A stretch of DNA of 23,631 nt. It comes from a virus. Position 1 is the first letter of the stretch. Each line of letters opens with the position of its first letter. The translations under genes were made by a program, and so were the position numbers. Under the pieces are notes generated by a model. It made no database searches. It saw only the letters and a list, made by a program, of their open reading frames with translations, and was not told where the DNA came from. The DNA is taken from IMG/VR virus record IMGVR_UViG_3300022929_003665, positions 1-23,631 of that record, one strand, 5' to 3'. Shown here piece after piece: positions 21,875 to 23,631 of the stretch.

Positions 21875-22462
21875 TTATGAAACGATATTATCTCTAATAT
21901 CTTTCATCTTCAGTTCCATTTTTGAGTTGATGTCACCCATCAATGGATTTAACATGTCAACAAACATGTCCTCTAATTCTTTTTCATTATTTGGGTCCTG
22001 AGCTAGTTTTGCAACTTTGCTTTTCATAAACTCAGGTAATGTTTCTAAATATTCTGTCGAGAAATCTTCACTATAAACCTCGGCTAATTTTGAAGCTAAG
22101 AATCTTGGTTCAGTAAATAACTTAGGTACATCATCAATATCAGTATCACCGATAGCCTTCTCTAATACCTTTTGTTCAAATTCACTAATACTTAATTTAT
22201 TCATTAAGAACTCAGTAAGTTTCTTTTTAACCGTCTCCATAAATTGTGGACCGTCATCTTGAAACATTTGATTCAATACTGAAACTAAATTCTCATTGAT
22301 TAGTGATGAATCAAACTTTTGATTTTTCATGTATTTGATTTCAGATACCAATTCAGGTACGTCATTACTATTCAATAATCTTAAATTAATGATTGAAGAT
22401 TGTTTTGACTTAATCTCACTGTTCTTCTTAATTTCCTGAATATGTTTTTTTAAGTTCTTCAT
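21875..22462 (-). CDS. Unrecognised 195-aa helical protein
   Basis: The protein starts MKNLKKHIQEIKKNSEIKSK with a basic helix and continues as a Leu/Met/Phe-rich helical protein (SLINENLVSVLNQMFQDD, FMETVKKKLTEFLMNKLS, LETLPEFMKSKVAKLAQD), ending MELKMKDIRDNIVS. There is no cysteine, signal or membrane segment. It follows the next gene with a 1-nt gap, so the two form an operon. A virion-assembly role is possible by analogy with the first cluster, but no family is recognised. Confidence 0.82.
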   Translation of the reverse strand: MKNLKKHIQEIKKNSEIKSKQSSIINLRLLNSNDVPELVSEIKYMKNQKFDSSLINENLVSVLNQMFQDDGPQFMETVKKKLTEFLMNKLSISEFEQKVLEKAIGDTDIDDVPKLFTEPRFLASKLAEVYSEDFSTEYLETLPEFMKSKVAKLAQDPNNEKELEDMFVDMLNPLMGDINSKMELKMKDIRDNIVS

Positions 22463-22463
22463 A

Positions 22464-23631
22464 TTACTTTAATTGAATAACATTATCATCGTTACCTACG
22501 GTACCGTTATTGTAGTTAATCATGAAACGACCTGAATCTGGGTCTTGTCCCCATCTACTACTACCTATTTCATCTAACTTATCACCAATTTTTGCGAAGT
22601 CTAAACGACCACCAAATTTGTGTTGTCTTCTACATCTATAAATTTGTCTTGCTGCACTCTTTCTTTCTTCATCAGACATATCAACATCACCAACTTTACC
22701 AATCTCGTAGTATTGTTCAATCAATTCTTTACATTGACCTTTAGTGATTTTTTGTAAATTAGACAATTCTTGTAATGATGATGCTCTTTGTTTAACATTT
22801 ACACCACTAGTTTTTGGTCTATACATTTTGAACTCCATGAATGGTTCGAAGTCTTGAGAGTATTTAACCTTAACATCAATCTCTTCATACATTTCAGGGT
22901 TAATAGGTCTTAGAACCGCATAACCTTCACCATTCAAACTTTGGATAATTCTCTTTTGACGTGATGAGAATTCTTTGTCAACCATATCTCTAACACTGTC
23001 AATACCATCGTCACTCGCCTTAATATAGATACTATCTAAAAGGTTCTTATTAGGTTGTGGTTCTTCTTTCTTAGTCTCTTGACCTTGTGGTTGTTCACCT
23101 TCAGGTTGACCTTCTCCTTGTCCTACTTTTGTTTCTTTAGCTTGTGGTGATTGAGCACCTCTTCTATTGTATTCGTACGCTGCTTGATTAGCAGCGCCTG
23201 GTCCACCAACTAACTTAAAGTTATCACCATCTGTATATTGAATATATACCTTTTCAGTGTTTGTAGTAAAACCTTGTTCTAATAATACTTTACCTAAACC
23301 TCTTACCTCAACTAAGTCGTAAGATAATTTATATACGGCATCTGGTGTGTACTCAATGTAGAACGGGTCCATCTTCTTATCAACAACCATATAGTTGATT
23401 AAGTAGTTGATGAATGTATCGTCTACAGTTGACATATCTACCTTTTCCAAGTCATCATTCAATTCTCTTCTGATACGACCTAAGGTTCTTGATTTAACAA
23501 TTTCACGGTCTTCATCTTTAAGTTTCTTTATGTAGTCTGTACCCTCTCTATCAAACACTCTAAACACATCAAACATCTCAGCCATTCTCTGTGAAATCTG
23601 AACTTCCTTAGACTCGTCTGTTTTAACTTCT
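22464..23631 (-). CDS. Unrecognised protein, frame open to right edge (5' end probably missing)
   Basis: An ATG at 23583-23585 would give 373 aa, but the frame has no stop up to base 23631, and the extra residues (EVKTDESKEVQISQR) read like genuine coding sequence, so the start is probably outside the window. Visible parts: a charged helical N-terminus (DYIKKLKDEDREIVKSRTLGR), a beta-rich region (YKLSYDLVEVRGLGK), a Gln/Pro/Glu-rich linker (about 145-185 from the ATG) and a C-terminal domain with CKELIEQYYEIG, QIYRCRRQHKFGG and a C-terminus GNDDNVIQLK. No function is assigned. Confidence 0.82.
   Translation of the reverse strand, partial: EVKTDESKEVQISQRMAEMFDVFRVFDREGTDYIKKLKDEDREIVKSRTLGRIRRELNDDLEKVDMSTVDDTFINYLINYMVVDKKMDPFYIEYTPDAVYKLSYDLVEVRGLGKVLLEQGFTTNTEKVYIQYTDGDNFKLVGGPGAANQAAYEYNRRGAQSPQAKETKVGQGEGQPEGEQPQGQETKKEEPQPNKNLLDSIYIKASDDGIDSVRDMVDKEFSSRQKRIIQSLNGEGYAVLRPINPEMYEEIDVKVKYSQDFEPFMEFKMYRPKTSGVNVKQRASSLQELSNLQKITKGQCKELIEQYYEIGKVGDVDMSDEERKSAARQIYRCRRQHKFGGRLDFAKIGDKLDEIGSSRWGQDPDSGRFMINYNNGTVGNDDNVIQLK

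Noticed and set aside
1-23631. Integrated prophage or bacterial chromosome
   Set aside because: No integrase, attachment repeats or host housekeeping block was seen. Host-like genes are scattered singly among phage genes.

Overview
The window reads as part of a large tailed phage genome whose host is a member of the Bacteroidota, probably Flavobacteriia-like. The phage call rests on a T4 gp20-type portal (cut by the left edge) and a T4 gp17-type large terminase, embedded in a tightly packed minus-strand cluster of acidic, coiled-coil or unrecognised proteins of virion or assembly type. The host call rests on three kinds of signal. Several plus-strand transcription units carry the Bacteroidota vegetative promoter (TTTG or TTG, about 20 nt, TAnnTTTG). 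One protein ends in a type IX secretion (T9SS) sorting domain. Starts lack a Shine-Dalgarno sequence and have A/T-rich leaders.

Layout. 1-8361 (all minus): portal, terminase, three overlapping or coupled genes of unknown function, an acidic D/L/M-repeat protein, a 48-aa protein, a nucleotidyltransferase-fold protein, a KTSC-domain protein and a small unknown. 8405-16258: an accessory block with a tandem-UVR protein divergent from a ClpC-like AAA+ unfoldase, an M20-type metallopeptidase, a 618-aa protein with a Cys/Trp motif, an exported CAP-like protein, an OmpA-like-domain protein and a one-piece tmRNA with an atypical tag reading frame. 16336-17516: a redox operon of 2-Cys peroxiredoxin, thioredoxin and a small protein resembling the Bacteroidota DUF6952 family. 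17562-21811: a small unknown, a DUF6011-like zinc protein, an exported C-type-lectin-like protein with a T9SS tail, a GT25 glycosyltransferase, a peptidoglycan amidase and an HNH nuclease. 21875-23631 (minus): two unrecognised proteins, the last open to the right edge.

How the parts may work together. The minus-strand genes look like virion assembly, packaging and lysis functions. Many that begin after an intergenic gap have the motif TATTTAT (read in the gene direction) shortly upstream, while most plus-strand accessory genes have host-type promoters. This suggests two expression classes, which is inference. The most striking content is the cluster of a tmRNA, a ClpC-type unfoldase that keeps a ClpP-docking-like VGF loop but lacks the N-domain, a UVR-repeat (McsA-like) protein and a peptidase. 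Together these could form a phage-encoded ribosome-rescue and proteolysis module. The lectin-like/T9SS, CAP-like and GT25 genes suggest the phage also alters the outside of the infected cell. No search could be run; family names come from motif reading.
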